Of a stretch of DNA of 64,000 nt, positions 55,371-64,000 are shown piece after piece. Both the position numbers and the translations under genes were made by a program. This stretch comes from Rhodospirillaceae bacterium (GTDB taxonomy: Bacteria; Pseudomonadota; Alphaproteobacteria; Kiloniellales; DSM-21159), in assembly GCA_006969625.1 (NCBI GenBank), contig CP030885.1, forward strand, positions 3,669,430-3,733,429, given 5' to 3'. The notes below the pieces were generated by a model that searched no databases, was not told where the DNA came from, and saw only the letters and a list, made by a program, of their open reading frames with translations. The first letter of the stretch is position 1. Every line of letters starts with the position of its first letter.

Positions 55371-57404
55371 CTAAGCTGCTTGACGGAGGCAGAGCGCTTT
55401 CGCCGTCTCGGCGACGCGCGCGGGGGTGATGCCGAAACGCTCATAGAGCTGGGTGGCCGGCGCCGAGGCGCCGAAGCCGTCCATGCCGACGAAGGCGCCG
55501 GCCTCGCCGAGCCATCGGTCCCAGCCTTGCGAGACGGCGGCCTCGACCCCTATCCGCGGCGCCACGTCCAGCACCTGGTCGCGATAGGCCTTGGGCTGCG
55601 CGGCGAAAAGCTCGAAGCAGGGCGCCGAGACGACGGCGGCGCGCAGCCCCTCGGAAGCCAGCAGCTCGGCCGCCGCGCAGGCGATCTCGACTTCGGAGCC
55701 GGTGGCGATCAGCGTCAGGTCGCGCTCGCCCTCGACCGGGCGCAGCAGGTAGGCGCCGCGCGCCGAGCGGTTCTCCTCGGACGGTGCCGTGCGCAGCGTC
55801 GGCAGGTTCTGACGCGACAGGCAGAGGACGGACGGCGTGCGCTCGGCCGTCAGGACCAACTCCCAGGCCTCCGCCGTCTCCACCGCGTCGGCGGGACGGA
55901 AGACCCGCAGGTTCGGCACGGCGCGCAGGCCGGCAAGATGCTCGACCGGCTGGTGGGTCGGGCCGTCCTCGCCGAGGCCGATGCTGTCGTGGGTCATGAC
56001 GTGCACCACCGGCAGCCCCATCAGGGCCGACAGGCGGATCGCCGCACGGCTGTAGTCGGAGAAGACCAGGAAGGTGCCGCCGTAGGGCCGGAAGCCGCCG
56101 TGCAGCGCGATGCCGTTCATCGCCGCCGCCATGCCGTGCTCGCGCACACCGTAGTGCAGGTAGTCGCCGCCGTAGTCGGTGCGCGTGACCGGCCGCATGC
56201 CGGAGACGCGTGTGTTGTTGGAGCCGGTCAGGTCGGCCGAGCCGCCGAGCAGGTTGGGCATGGCCTCGACGAGGACTTCGAGCGCCATCTCGGAGGCCTT
56301 GCGGGTTGCGACCTTAGGCGCCTCGGCCGCCAACCGGTCGCAGTGCGCGGCGATGCCCCTGCGAAGGCGGGCGGCATCCGGCGCGGCCAGGGCGGCGGCG
56401 AAGGCGTCGCGCTGCGGGTCGCTCGCCCGGCGGTCCTCCCAGCTTGCGCGGCAGGCCGCCCCGCGGGCGGCGACCGCCCGCCAGGCGACGCGGATCCGCT
56501 CTGGCACCTCGAACGGGGGCAGGTCCCAGCCGAGCGTCGCACGAGCCGCTGCGACCTCCTCGGCGCCGAGCGGGGCGCCGTGCGTGGCGGCGGTGCCCTG
56601 CTTGTTCGGCGCGCCGTAGCCGATCGTCGTGCGGCAGGCGATCAGCGAGGGCCGTCCATCCCGTCGGGCCGCGGCGATGGCCGAGGCGACCGCCTCCGGA
56701 TCGTGCCCGTCGACCGTGTGGGTGTGCCAGCCGGCGGCGGCGAAGCGGGCGGCCTGGTCGGTCGAGGTCGAGAGATCCGTGGCGCCGTCGATGGTGATGC
56801 GGTTGTCGTCCCACAGCACGATCAGGCGGCCCAGGCCGAGGTGACCGGCTAGGTCGATCGCCTCGTGGCTGAGGCCCTCCATCAGGCAGCCGTCGCCGGC
56901 GATCGCGTAGGTCCAGTGGTCGACAAGCGAGTCGCCGAAGCGGGCGTTCAGCATCCGCTCGGCCAGCGCCATGCCGACGGCGTTGGCCAGGCCCTGGCCG
57001 AGCGGGCCGGTGGTGGTCTCGATGCCCAGCGCGTGGCCGTACTCGGGATGCCCTGCGGTGCGGCTGCCGAGCTGACGGAAGCTGCGGAGTTGGTCGATAT
57101 CCATGTCGGCGTAGCCGAGCAGGTGGTGGATCCCGTACAGCAACATCGAACCGTGGCCGGCGGAGAGCACGAAGCGGTCGCGGTCGGGCCACTCCGGCGC
57201 CGCCGGATCGACCTGGAGGAAGCGGTTGAACAGCACCGCCGCCACGTCGGCCATGCCCATCGGCATGCCCGGATGGCCGGAATTGGCCTGCTGCACGGCA
57301 TCCATCGCCAGCGCGCGCAGCGCGTTCGCCATCTCGCGCTCGACGCCCGGGGCGGCGGGCGTGCCGGGCGCGGCCTGGTCGGAGGGTGTGATGGTATCGG
57401 GCAT
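55371..57404 (-). CDS. cbbT: Transketolase
   Basis: 677 residues from the ATG at 57404 with an AGGAGG site. ThDP-binding and transketolase motifs: [68 protein letters not shown] and [19 protein letters not shown]. It moves two-carbon units in the regeneration of ribulose 5-phosphate. The N-terminal 23 residues are a Pro/Ala-rich leader not shared by most transketolases. Confidence 0.96.
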   Translation of the reverse strand: MPDTITPSDQAAPGTPAAPGVEREMANALRALAMDAVQQANSGHPGMPMGMADVAAVLFNRFLQVDPAAPEWPDRDRFVLSAGHGSMLLYGIHHLLGYADMDIDQLRSFRQLGSRTAGHPEYGHALGIETTTGPLGQGLANAVGMALAERMLNARFGDSLVDHWTYAIAGDGCLMEGLSHEAIDLAGHLGLGRLIVLWDDNRITIDGATDLSTSTDQAARFAAAGWHTHTVDGHDPEAVASAIAAARRDGRPSLIACRTTIGYGAPNKQGTAATHGAPLGAEEVAAARATLGWDLPPFEVPERIRVAWRAVAARGAACRASWEDRRASDPQRDAFAAALAAPDAARLRRGIAAHCDRLAAEAPKVATRKASEMALEVLVEAMPNLLGGSADLTGSNNTRVSGMRPVTRTDYGGDYLHYGVREHGMAAAMNGIALHGGFRPYGGTFLVFSDYSRAAIRLSALMGLPVVHVMTHDSIGLGEDGPTHQPVEHLAGLRAVPNLRVFRPADAVETAEAWELVLTAERTPSVLCLSRQNLPTLRTAPSEENRSARGAYLLRPVEGERDLTLIATGSEVEIACAAAELLASEGLRAAVVSAPCFELFAAQPKAYRDQVLDVAPRIGVEAAVSQGWDRWLGEAGAFVGMDGFGASAPATQLYERFGITPARVAETAKALCLRQAA

Positions 57405-57415
57405 GGGAGGTCCTC

Positions 57416-58288
57416 CTAGGCGCGCCGGGCGTGATCCACGAGCCGCAGGATCATCGGCGTCAGGATCAATTGCATGGCGAGGTCGAGTTTGCCGCCGGGA
57501 ATGACGATCGAGTTGGCGCGGCTCATCCAGCTGTTCTGGATCATCTGGCAGAGGTAGGCGAAGTCGATGCCGCGCGGGTTCTTGAAGCGGATCACCACCA
57601 GGCTCTCGTCGTGGGTGGGGATCCAGCGGGCGACGAAGGGATTCGAGGTGTCGACCACCGGCACGCGCTGGAAGTTGATGTCGGTCTCGGTGAACTGCGG
57701 GCAGATGCAGTGCACGTAGGCGTGCATGCGCCGCAGGATGGTGTCGGTCACCGCTTCGGTGGTGTAGCCGCGGCTGGCGCGGTCGCGGTGGATCTTCTGG
57801 ATCCACTCGAGATTGATCACCGGCACGACGCCGATCTTCAGGTCGGCGTGCTGGGCGACGTTGACGGTGTCGGTCGCCACCGCGCCGTGCAGCCCCTCGT
57901 AGAACAGCAGGTCGGAGCCCTCTTCCAGGTCGTGCCACCCGGTGAAGTGCCCCGGCGGCACGCCGTAGCGCTCGGCCTCCTGGTCGTCGTGCACGTAGTG
58001 GCGCGTGCGCGCGCGGCCCGTCTCGCCATAGCTGCGGAAGACGCCCTCCAGCTCGTCGAGGATGTTGGCCTCGTAGCTGAAGTGGCTGAAGGTGGCGTCG
58101 CCGGCGGCGAAACGCCGATCGAGCTCGGCCTTCATCTCCGCGCGGTTGTAGCGGTGGAAAGCGTCGCCCTCGATCGAGACGGCCTCGATGCCTTCGCGCC
58201 GGAAGATCTGGTCGAAGGTGTGCTTGACCGTGGTCGTGCCGGCGCCGGACGAGCCGGTGACCGAGATGATGGGATGCTTGCGGCTCAT
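57416..58288 (-). CDS. cbbP: Phosphoribulokinase, bacterial class I
   Basis: 290 residues from the ATG at 58288. P-loop [14 protein letters not shown], catalytic [10 protein letters not shown] and [21 protein letters not shown], and YEGLHGAV (Walker B-like). The length matches the octameric proteobacterial enzyme. It phosphorylates ribulose 5-phosphate to the RuBisCO substrate. The cysteine pair of plant-type PRK is absent, so thioredoxin control of that sort is not expected. Confidence 0.96.
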   Translation of the reverse strand: MSRKHPIISVTGSSGAGTTTVKHTFDQIFRREGIEAVSIEGDAFHRYNRAEMKAELDRRFAAGDATFSHFSYEANILDELEGVFRSYGETGRARTRHYVHDDQEAERYGVPPGHFTGWHDLEEGSDLLFYEGLHGAVATDTVNVAQHADLKIGVVPVINLEWIQKIHRDRASRGYTTEAVTDTILRRMHAYVHCICPQFTETDINFQRVPVVDTSNPFVARWIPTHDESLVVIRFKNPRGIDFAYLCQMIQNSWMSRANSIVIPGGKLDLAMQLILTPMILRLVDHARRA

Positions 58289-58298
58289 CGCAGCGGCC

Positions 58299-59405
58299 TC
58301 ACGCGGTGAAGAGGCCGCGCTTGCCGAACAGAGGCGCCACCTCGCTTTCCGGCAGGTCGTGGTAGGCGGCGACCCGTGCGACCTTGTCGGACGAGCCGAA
58401 GACGAAGGGCGTGCGCGCGTGCAGCGAGGCGGGAGCCATGTCGAGCAGCCGGTCGCAGCCGTCGCTCGCCGCGCCGCCGGCCTGCTCGACCAGCAGGGCG
58501 ATCGGCGCGCACTCGTAGACCATGCGCAGGCGGCCGCGCTCGTAGCCACAACGGGCGTCGGCCGGATAGAGGAAGATGCCGCCGCGGGTCATGATCCGGT
58601 GCGTCTCGGCGACCAGCGAGGCGACCCAGCGCATGTTGAAGTTCTTCCCGCGCGGCCCCTCTTCCCCTGACAGGCAGTCGTCGATGTAGGCGCGGATCGG
58701 CTTCGACCAGTGCCGGTAGTTCGAAGCGTTGATGGCGAACTCCGAGGCCTTCTCGGGAATCGTCAGGGTGCGGTCGATCCGATAGAAGCGCCCCTCGCTG
58801 CGCAGCAGAACGAACATCGCCACGCCGCTGCCGAGGGTCAGCATCAGGATCGTCTGTGGGCCGTAGACGACGTAACCTGCGGCGATCTGCTCGCGGCCCG
58901 GCCGCAGGAAGCTCGCCTGCCCCTCCGCTGCGGCGGGGTAGACCGAGAAGATGGTGCCGATCGAGACGTTGGCGTCGATGTTGGAGGAGCCGTCGAGCGG
59001 GTCGAGCGCGACCGCCAGGGTGCCGGCCGGATCGAGCTCTACCACCTCGTCGCGCTCCTCCGAGGCGAGGAAGCGCACGGGCGTGCGTGCCAGCGCCTCG
59101 GACAGAGCCTCGTCGGCGATCAGGTCGAGCGCCTTCTGGGTGTCCTGGTCGGCGTTCTGCCCGACCTCGGCATGCAGCTCCCGGCGTAGCGAACCCTCCG
59201 AGATCAGGTCCGAGAGCCGCGCACCGACCGCGGCGATCGCCCCGATCGCCGTCGCCACGGCGGCGTCCGAGCCGGCCAGGTGCGAGTCCAGACTGACCTG
59301 ACCGGAGACGGTCGGCGCAATCGTGGGCATGACGGGGGCGGTCACGGCGCGATCTCCTCGAAGCTGGCCCGACACGCGCTTTCCGAGTGTCGTCGCCAGA
59401 CTCAT
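58299..59405 (-). CDS. cbbF: Fructose-1,6-bisphosphatase, class I
   Basis: 368 residues. Metal-site motifs [29 protein letters not shown] and [22 protein letters not shown], and substrate motifs [17 protein letters not shown] and [12 protein letters not shown]. In Calvin operons this enzyme often also acts on sedoheptulose bisphosphate. It is the first gene of the operon and faces cbbR. The first 25 residues are not clearly conserved, and an ATG at 59330 is an alternative start; neither has a good ribosome site. Confidence 0.95.
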   Translation of the reverse strand: MSLATTLGKRVSGQLRGDRAVTAPVMPTIAPTVSGQVSLDSHLAGSDAAVATAIGAIAAVGARLSDLISEGSLRRELHAEVGQNADQDTQKALDLIADEALSEALARTPVRFLASEERDEVVELDPAGTLAVALDPLDGSSNIDANVSIGTIFSVYPAAAEGQASFLRPGREQIAAGYVVYGPQTILMLTLGSGVAMFVLLRSEGRFYRIDRTLTIPEKASEFAINASNYRHWSKPIRAYIDDCLSGEEGPRGKNFNMRWVASLVAETHRIMTRGGIFLYPADARCGYERGRLRMVYECAPIALLVEQAGGAASDGCDRLLDMAPASLHARTPFVFGSSDKVARVAAYHDLPESEVAPLFGKRGLFTA

Positions 59406-59462
59406 GCGCGCTCAAACGATAAAAGGAAATTGAAAAATTGTGTTTTTGCGTTAAACAAAACT
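59406..59462. promoter_or_regulatory. Divergent cbbF/cbbR control region
   Basis: The 57 bases between the two starts are strikingly AT-rich and contain AAAAATTGTGTTTTT (59433-59447), an inverted repeat of A5/T5, followed by GTTAAACAAAACT. LysR regulators such as CbbR bind in this place. The exact operator could not be fixed from the consensus. Confidence 0.55.
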
Positions 59463-60398
59463 ATGCTTCATGCCAACGCTATCTCGCTCAAGCAGCTCCG
59501 CGCCCTGGCCGCCATCGTCGAAACCGGCAGCCTAGTGGCCGCTGCCCAACGCCTGAACGTCACCGCGCCCGCGATCTCCACGCAGCTCAAACTGCTGGAG
59601 GCGAACGTCGGCGCGCGTCTGCTGGAGCGCGGCGACGGTCAGGTGACGCTGACCGAGCCTGGGTGCGAGTTGCTCTCGGCGGCGCAGCAGATCGAGACGA
59701 CCTTGGGACGCTGCGTACGCCGGGTGGAGGCCTTGCAGGCCGGGCTCGCCGGTCACGTCGCGCTGGGTGTCGTCAGCACCGGCAAGTACTTCGCCCCGCG
59801 GCTGGTGGCGCAGGCGCGCAAGGCCATGCCCGAGGTGGAGATCGGCCTGCACATCGGCAATCGCAGCGCCATCATCGCGGCGATCGCCGAAGGCCGCGTC
59901 GACCTCGCGATCATGGGCCGCCCGCCGCGCAACCCCGCCGTGGTCGCGCACCCGCTCGGCGACCATCCGCACATCTTCATCGCCGCGCCCGAACATCCGC
60001 TCGCCGGCGTTCCCGAGATTCCGCCGGACGTGCTGTTGGAGGAGCTGTTCCTGATGCGAGAGCAAGGTTCGGGGACGCGCATCCTGACCGAGCGCTTCCT
60101 CGACCAATACGGCGAGGGCCGTCTCTACGAACGGCTGGAATTCAGCAGCAACGAGACGATCAAGCAGGCGGTGATCGGCGGGCTCGGCATCGCCATGCTC
60201 TCGGCGCACACAGTGGTGGCGGAGCTGGAGCACGGCCGACTGGTCCAGCTCGACGTGCCCGGCACGCCGATCGTGCGCAAGTGGTTCGTCACTTTTCCGG
60301 AAACCGGCCCGCTGACCCCGGCGACCGAGCGCTTCGTCGAATTCCTGCTTTCCTTGGAGGGCTCGTTCCTGCCGGACATGGCCGCCGTAGCGGCATGA
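59463..60398 (+). CDS. cbbR: LysR-family regulator of the Calvin operon
   Basis: 311 residues from the ATG at 59463. Winged helix at the N-terminus (ISLKQLRALAAIVETGSLVAAAQRLNVTAPAISTQLKLLE) and a periplasmic-binding-like effector domain with CbbR hallmarks (VALGVVSTGKYFAPRLVAQ; VEIGLHIGNRSAIIAAI; LAIMGRPPRNPAVVAHPLG; HPLAGV). CbbR activates cbb operons in response to metabolites such as phosphoenolpyruvate, RuBP or NADPH, depending on species. It is divergent from cbbF. Confidence 0.95.
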   Translation: MLHANAISLKQLRALAAIVETGSLVAAAQRLNVTAPAISTQLKLLEANVGARLLERGDGQVTLTEPGCELLSAAQQIETTLGRCVRRVEALQAGLAGHVALGVVSTGKYFAPRLVAQARKAMPEVEIGLHIGNRSAIIAAIAEGRVDLAIMGRPPRNPAVVAHPLGDHPHIFIAAPEHPLAGVPEIPPDVLLEELFLMREQGSGTRILTERFLDQYGEGRLYERLEFSSNETIKQAVIGGLGIAMLSAHTVVAELEHGRLVQLDVPGTPIVRKWFVTFPETGPLTPATERFVEFLLSLEGSFLPDMAAVAA

Positions 60399-60408
60399 CG
60401 CCCGGCGG

Positions 60409-61101
60409 TCAGGCGACCAACGGCAGCGTTTCCACCCGGTAGGCGAAGTCGAGCGTCCGGCCGAGCACCGGGTCGTGCATCTCCATGCGATACTGGGCCG
60501 CCGGCCGCACGCCGCCGGAGACAACGGGGAACGTGCCGCACAGCATCACGCTGCCCGCGCCCAGGCGCCCGGCGCCGGCCGCGGTGGGCGCTCCGGCGAG
60601 CAGGTCGGCGAAGGGGCGGATCAGGCCGACGGTGCCCTGCTGGTAGAGCGTCCAAGCTGCGTCCGCGCCATCGCGGACGTGACAGCGGAGTTCGAGGCGC
60701 TCCAAGTGCCCGGCGACCTGCTCGAATCGCCAGGCGCCGGCCGCCAAGGGCTTGGCGCAGACCTGCTTCGACAGGGCCACCGAGTGGGTCTCCAGCGCGC
60801 GGTCGGTGTGGTCGGACCCGAGGCCGAGGTAAAGCGCCGTGCCGGTGTCGAAGAGCAGCGGTTCGACCTCGCCGGAGGTTTCGCCCCCGACCACCTGGAT
60901 CGTCTCGGCCTGCGTGATCTGCTGCGCGGCGACCCGATAGTAGAGCGGGACGCTCGACGGGCGCGGCACACCGATCGCCGCCAGTTCCTCGATATGGTGT
61001 TCGATCGCCGCAGGGTCGCGCCCGGTCCAGCCGGCGACGACGGCATGGCGCGGCTCCAGCGCGATGCGCCCGTCTCCGGGAACCTCGAAATGCAGGGTCA
61101 T
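60409..61101 (-). CDS. DUF2848 family protein
   Basis: 230 residues from the ATG at 61101. It matches the pattern of DUF2848 proteins (VVAGWTGRDPAAIEHHIEELAAIGVPRPSSVPLYYRV; GSDHTDRALETHSVALSKQVCAKPLA), a group distantly like fumarylacetoacetate hydrolases. No signal peptide. It follows dctM by 17 bases, so it probably acts on a compound imported by that TRAP system. The reaction is unknown. Confidence 0.8.
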   Translation of the reverse strand: MTLHFEVPGDGRIALEPRHAVVAGWTGRDPAAIEHHIEELAAIGVPRPSSVPLYYRVAAQQITQAETIQVVGGETSGEVEPLLFDTGTALYLGLGSDHTDRALETHSVALSKQVCAKPLAAGAWRFEQVAGHLERLELRCHVRDGADAAWTLYQQGTVGLIRPFADLLAGAPTAAGAGRLGAGSVMLCGTFPVVSGGVRPAAQYRMEMHDPVLGRTLDFAYRVETLPLVA

Positions 61102-61118
61102 GGCAATCCTCTTGCAGC

Positions 61119-62396
61119 TCAGCCGGGCAGCCAGAGGGCCAGGCCGGGAAAGACGATCAGGGCCGCCGCCATGGCCAGCATGGTGAGGACGAAGGGGATC
61201 GCCCCGACCATCACCTCGCTCAGATTGCCGGTCTTGCGGGCGCCCTGGACGACATAGAGGTTGAGCCCCACAGGCGGCGTGATCAGCGCCATCTCGATCA
61301 GCAGGATCAGCAGGATGCCGAACCACACCGGGTCGTAGCCCAGGCCGACGACGATGGGTACGACGATGGGAATGGTGGCGACCATCAGAGACAGCGTCTC
61401 GATGAAGAAGCCGAGCACGATGTAGAGCAGCACGATCGCCAGCAGCGTGCCCGTCACGCCGAGATCCAAGCCGTCCAGCAGCGTGCGCAGGGCCTGGCCG
61501 AGGCCGGCGGAAGCCAGACAGTAGTTAAGGAAGTAGGCGCCGACGATGACGAACATGATCATCGCGGTGATGCGGATGGTGCCCAGCAGGGCCTCGCGTA
61601 ACGCCGGCAGGCTGAGGCCGCGCTGCCCGGCGGCGATGGCCAGCGCCATGGCGCAGCCGATCGCCGCCGACTCGGTCGGGGTGGCCCAGCCCAGGTAGAT
61701 CGAGCCGATGACGACGGCGAAGAGCGCCACGATCGGCAGCAGGTCCTGCAGGCTGCGCATGCGCTCGCCCCAGGAGTAGGCGCTGCCGGGCGCGCCGCCG
61801 AGCGCCGGGCGGAGGCGGCAGAGTACTGCCGAGACGGCCATGAAGGCGAGCGCCAGCAGCAGGCCCGGGATCAGGCCGGCCAGGAAGAGCTGCGGGATCG
61901 AGGTCTCGGTCAGAAAGCCGTAGACGATGAGGTTGATCGACGGCGGGATCATGATACCGAGCGTGCCGCCGGCGGCGATCGCGCCGGAGAACAGGCGCGG
62001 GTCGTAGCCCAGGCGTTCGGCTTGCGGCATGGCGACCGTGGCCACCGTCGCCGCCGTGGCGACCGATGACCCCGAGGTTGCCGAGAACATCGTCGCCGTG
62101 CCGATGTTGGCATGGATCAGGCCGCCCGGCAGCCAGGAGAACCAGGTGTCGAGGGCGCGGTAGGTGCGCTCGGCGATGCCGGCGCGCACCAGGATCTCGC
62201 CCAGCAGCACGAAGAAGGGAATGGCGATCAGCAGCGAGGAGTTGGTGGAGGACCAGACCACCTGACCCAAGCCGCGGATGAGGGGAAAGGGCGAATAGAA
62301 AAGGTCTACCCCCAGGCCGAGCGCAAAGAGGATGACACCGACCGGGATCGACAGCGCCATGAAGACCAGCAGGGAAAGAGACAGGCTGCCGATCAC
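61119..62396 (-). CDS. TRAP transporter large permease (DctM)
   Basis: 425 residues starting with a GTG that overlaps the dctQ stop (GTGA). About twelve transmembrane helices. Conserved DctM segments IPFFVLLGEILVRAGIAERTYRALD, IGTATMFSATSGSSVATAATV, GGTLGIMIPPSINLIVYGFLTETSI and LIEMALITPPVGLNLYVVQG. It couples sodium influx to uptake of an organic acid-like solute delivered by the DctP protein. Confidence 0.95.
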   Translation of the reverse strand: MIGSLSLSLLVFMALSIPVGVILFALGLGVDLFYSPFPLIRGLGQVVWSSTNSSLLIAIPFFVLLGEILVRAGIAERTYRALDTWFSWLPGGLIHANIGTATMFSATSGSSVATAATVATVAMPQAERLGYDPRLFSGAIAAGGTLGIMIPPSINLIVYGFLTETSIPQLFLAGLIPGLLLALAFMAVSAVLCRLRPALGGAPGSAYSWGERMRSLQDLLPIVALFAVVIGSIYLGWATPTESAAIGCAMALAIAAGQRGLSLPALREALLGTIRITAMIMFVIVGAYFLNYCLASAGLGQALRTLLDGLDLGVTGTLLAIVLLYIVLGFFIETLSLMVATIPIVVPIVVGLGYDPVWFGILLILLIEMALITPPVGLNLYVVQGARKTGNLSEVMVGAIPFVLTMLAMAAALIVFPGLALWLPG

Positions 62397-62956
62397 GGCT
62401 CCACCTCCGTCTCCGGCTGGACGCCACCGATGGCCTCGGCCAAGTCGGTGCGCCGGACGGCCAAAGTCGCCAGCAGGCATGCGGACAGGACCCAGGCGGT
62501 CAGCGCGAACCAGGCCCAGCCGCCCAGCCAGAGGCTCTGCGGGATCCACAGCGGAGTCTCCAGCGGCGTGTTGGCCAGGGAGTTCCGCTCCAGCGTGGTC
62601 GCCAGCACGGACCAGGCGTACAGGGTCACCAGTGTGGCCACGGCGGAAACGCCGAGCAGCGCCAAGGCGTCCAGGCCGGCCCGCCCCCAGGGCGCAAGCT
62701 GCCGCTGCAGCAGGTCGATGCGCACGTGCGCCCGCTCCGCCAGGGCCCAGCCGAAGCCCCAGGTCGAAATCGCCGCCATGACGTATCCGGCGATCTCGTC
62801 GGAGCCGCCGAGCGCGCCGCCCCAGGTTCCGCGCAGCATAACTTCGACCAGGATCAGCAGTCCGGTGGCCAGGAGGGCGAGCCCGCAGACCAGGCCCACC
62901 CCCCTGTTGACAGCGCGCACCAGGCCGACGATGCGGATCGCCGCATCGCTGCTCAT
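62393..62956 (-). CDS. TRAP transporter small permease (DctQ)
   Basis: 187 residues with four predicted transmembrane helices and the DctQ motif EVMLRGTWGGALGGSDEIAGYVMAAISTWG followed by AERAHVRIDLLQRQL. It lies between dctP and dctM, overlapping the latter by 4 bases, and is needed for the membrane complex. Confidence 0.93.
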   Translation of the reverse strand: MSSDAAIRIVGLVRAVNRGVGLVCGLALLATGLLILVEVMLRGTWGGALGGSDEIAGYVMAAISTWGFGWALAERAHVRIDLLQRQLAPWGRAGLDALALLGVSAVATLVTLYAWSVLATTLERNSLANTPLETPLWIPQSLWLGGWAWFALTAWVLSACLLATLAVRRTDLAEAIGGVQPETEVEP

Positions 62957-62978
62957 CGGCTCGGGCCTCTCGCCACGA

Positions 62979-64000
62979 TCAGTTGAGCTGCACGCCGACG
63001 GTCTTGCCGACCGTCTCGCTCCAGCGCGCAGCCCAGTCCTGGCCGGCGCGCTCGGCCCAATCGGGCAGAACCGTCTCCTTGAGCACTCGCTCGGCCGTGG
63101 CGATGTCCTCCTCGCTCGGCTCGACCAGCGTCATCTCGGCGGGCTCGCCGGCCGGGCAGTCGCCGTTGCCGGTCAGGCAGGCGATATCCGTGGCGAGCGC
63201 GCCGGCGGCCGCGTCCCAGGCGGGCGTCTCGAAGTTGGCGACGACCTGCTCCTGGATCAGGCTCTGGGTGTCGGCATTGAGCGCCTCCCAGCTCTCCAGG
63301 TTCATCGCCGTGACGACGGCGTCCCAGCCGCCCAGCGGCAGGGTCATCAGGTGGGTCGAGCTTTCCCACCAGCCGGCCGAGTAACCCGAGCCGGAGCCGG
63401 TGATGGCGCAGTCGATGACACCGCGCTCGAGGGCGCCGGGCACCTCGGAGAAGCCAAGGTTGACGCCCTCGGCGCCGAGCGCCTCGAGGAACTGGGTGGT
63501 CATGCGTCCCGAGCCGCGGATCTTCAAGCCCTCCAGATCCTTCAGGCCGGCGATCTCCGCGTTGCAGAAGACCACCTGAGGCGGATAGGGGGCGATGGCC
63601 AGCAGTTTGGAGCCGAAGCGCTCGCGCATGATGTCCTCTACCATCGGCCGGGCGGCCTCGACCATCTCTCGCGCCTCGGCGGCGGTGGTGGCGACCAGCG
63701 GCACGTCGAGGCCTTCCAACTCCGGTGCGTCGGAGACGGTGTAGTCGGCGACCGTCATGCCGACGTCGAAGACCCCCTCGTCGAGCAGGCGGAAGACGTC
63801 GCCGCCGGACACGCCCATCTGGTCGAAGGTGGTCAGGTTGGCCGTAATCTTGCCGCCCGAGGCCTCCGGCACGGTCTCGGTCCAGAAGGGCTGCTCGAAC
63901 TGCTTGTGCAGCGGCAGGCCGCTCCAGGTGCCGACGACGGCGAGTTCGACCTCCTGGATGTCCTGCGCGGCCAAGGGGCTTGCCAAGCCGGCGAGCGCGG
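62979..64000 (-). CDS. TRAP transporter substrate-binding protein (DctP), 5' end outside window
   Basis: The last 340 codons of a DctP-type periplasmic protein; the start codon lies beyond 64000. The visible N-terminus is the end of a Sec signal peptide (ALAGLASPLAAQD, likely cleavage after AAQ or AQD). Family motifs include PFWTETVPEASGGKITANL, GVFDVGMTVADYT, LEGLKIRGSGRMTTQFLEALG and the conserved Arg-containing ligand site (KIRGSG). ALERGVIDCAITGSGSGYSAGWWE follows. Two Cys near the C-terminus (ACLTGNGDCPAG) may form a disulfide. It delivers ligand to DctQM; ligand unknown. Confidence 0.93.
   Translation of the reverse strand, partial: ALAGLASPLAAQDIQEVELAVVGTWSGLPLHKQFEQPFWTETVPEASGGKITANLTTFDQMGVSGGDVFRLLDEGVFDVGMTVADYTVSDAPELEGLDVPLVATTAAEAREMVEAARPMVEDIMRERFGSKLLAIAPYPPQVVFCNAEIAGLKDLEGLKIRGSGRMTTQFLEALGAEGVNLGFSEVPGALERGVIDCAITGSGSGYSAGWWESSTHLMTLPLGGWDAVVTAMNLESWEALNADTQSLIQEQVVANFETPAWDAAAGALATDIACLTGNGDCPAGEPAEMTLVEPSEEDIATAERVLKETVLPDWAERAGQDWAARWSETVGKTVGVQLN

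Overview
The window is GC-rich, densely coded DNA, almost certainly from an alphaproteobacterium. A Rhodospirillales/Kiloniellales-like relative fits best. The reasons are a red-type (form IC) RuBisCO operon with cbbX under a divergent LysR gene, a CIO-type cytochrome bd oxidase, DUF1127 and DUF2848 proteins, a TRAP transporter, and a candidate EcfG-type stress promoter (GGAAC-N16-CGTT). I see no rRNA, tRNA, CRISPR array, insertion sequence or phage gene. The window starts inside a DUF442 gene and ends inside a TRAP substrate-binding protein gene.

Layout. 1-6.0 kb: a split sulfide/persulfide detoxification pair (DUF442 phosphatase-like/rhodanese-like protein and ETHE1-like metallo-beta-lactamase), then an RND efflux pump with a lipoprotein adaptor. 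6.2-9.2 kb: GbsR-type regulator, cydA, cydB. 9.3-15.2 kb: an array of hairpins, a BciB/HCAR-like flavo-iron-sulfur oxidoreductase, a small ORF, a DUF1127 protein, a GcvA-like LysR regulator coupled to a YcaQ-type DNA glycosylase, and pyrC. 15.3-29.6 kb: a six-gene operon glgE - treS/mak fusion - glgB - glgX - treZ - treY with four ATGA stop/start overlaps. It encodes both synthesis of alpha-glucan from trehalose (TreS-Mak, GlgE, GlgB) and conversion of glucan back to trehalose (GlgX, TreY, TreZ). 29.75-29.9 kb: a composite palindromic repeat. 29.9-34.8 kb: marR, an adaptor and an atypical RND permease.

34.9-38.3 kb: EamA exporter, AraC regulator, B3/B4 tRNA-editing-like protein, LysE exporter. 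38.3-49.8 kb: a type I secretion locus with a TolC-like protein, a 1421-residue FecR/RTX/Calx-beta protein, the ABC exporter, the HlyD adaptor, and a CHASE2 adenylate cyclase whose catalytic domain is interrupted by Sel1-like repeats. 50.1-60.4 kb: the Calvin cycle operon cbbF-P-T-A-L-S-X-E plus a thioredoxin-fold gene, with cbbR divergent. 60.4-64.0 kb: a DUF2848 protein and a TRAP transporter (DctM, DctQ, partial DctP).

The most interesting units are the secreted FecR/RTX protein linked to a sensor cyclase of unusual architecture, and the closed trehalose/alpha-glucan cycle behind a general-stress-type promoter. All family assignments come from reading motifs and lengths; no database search was run.
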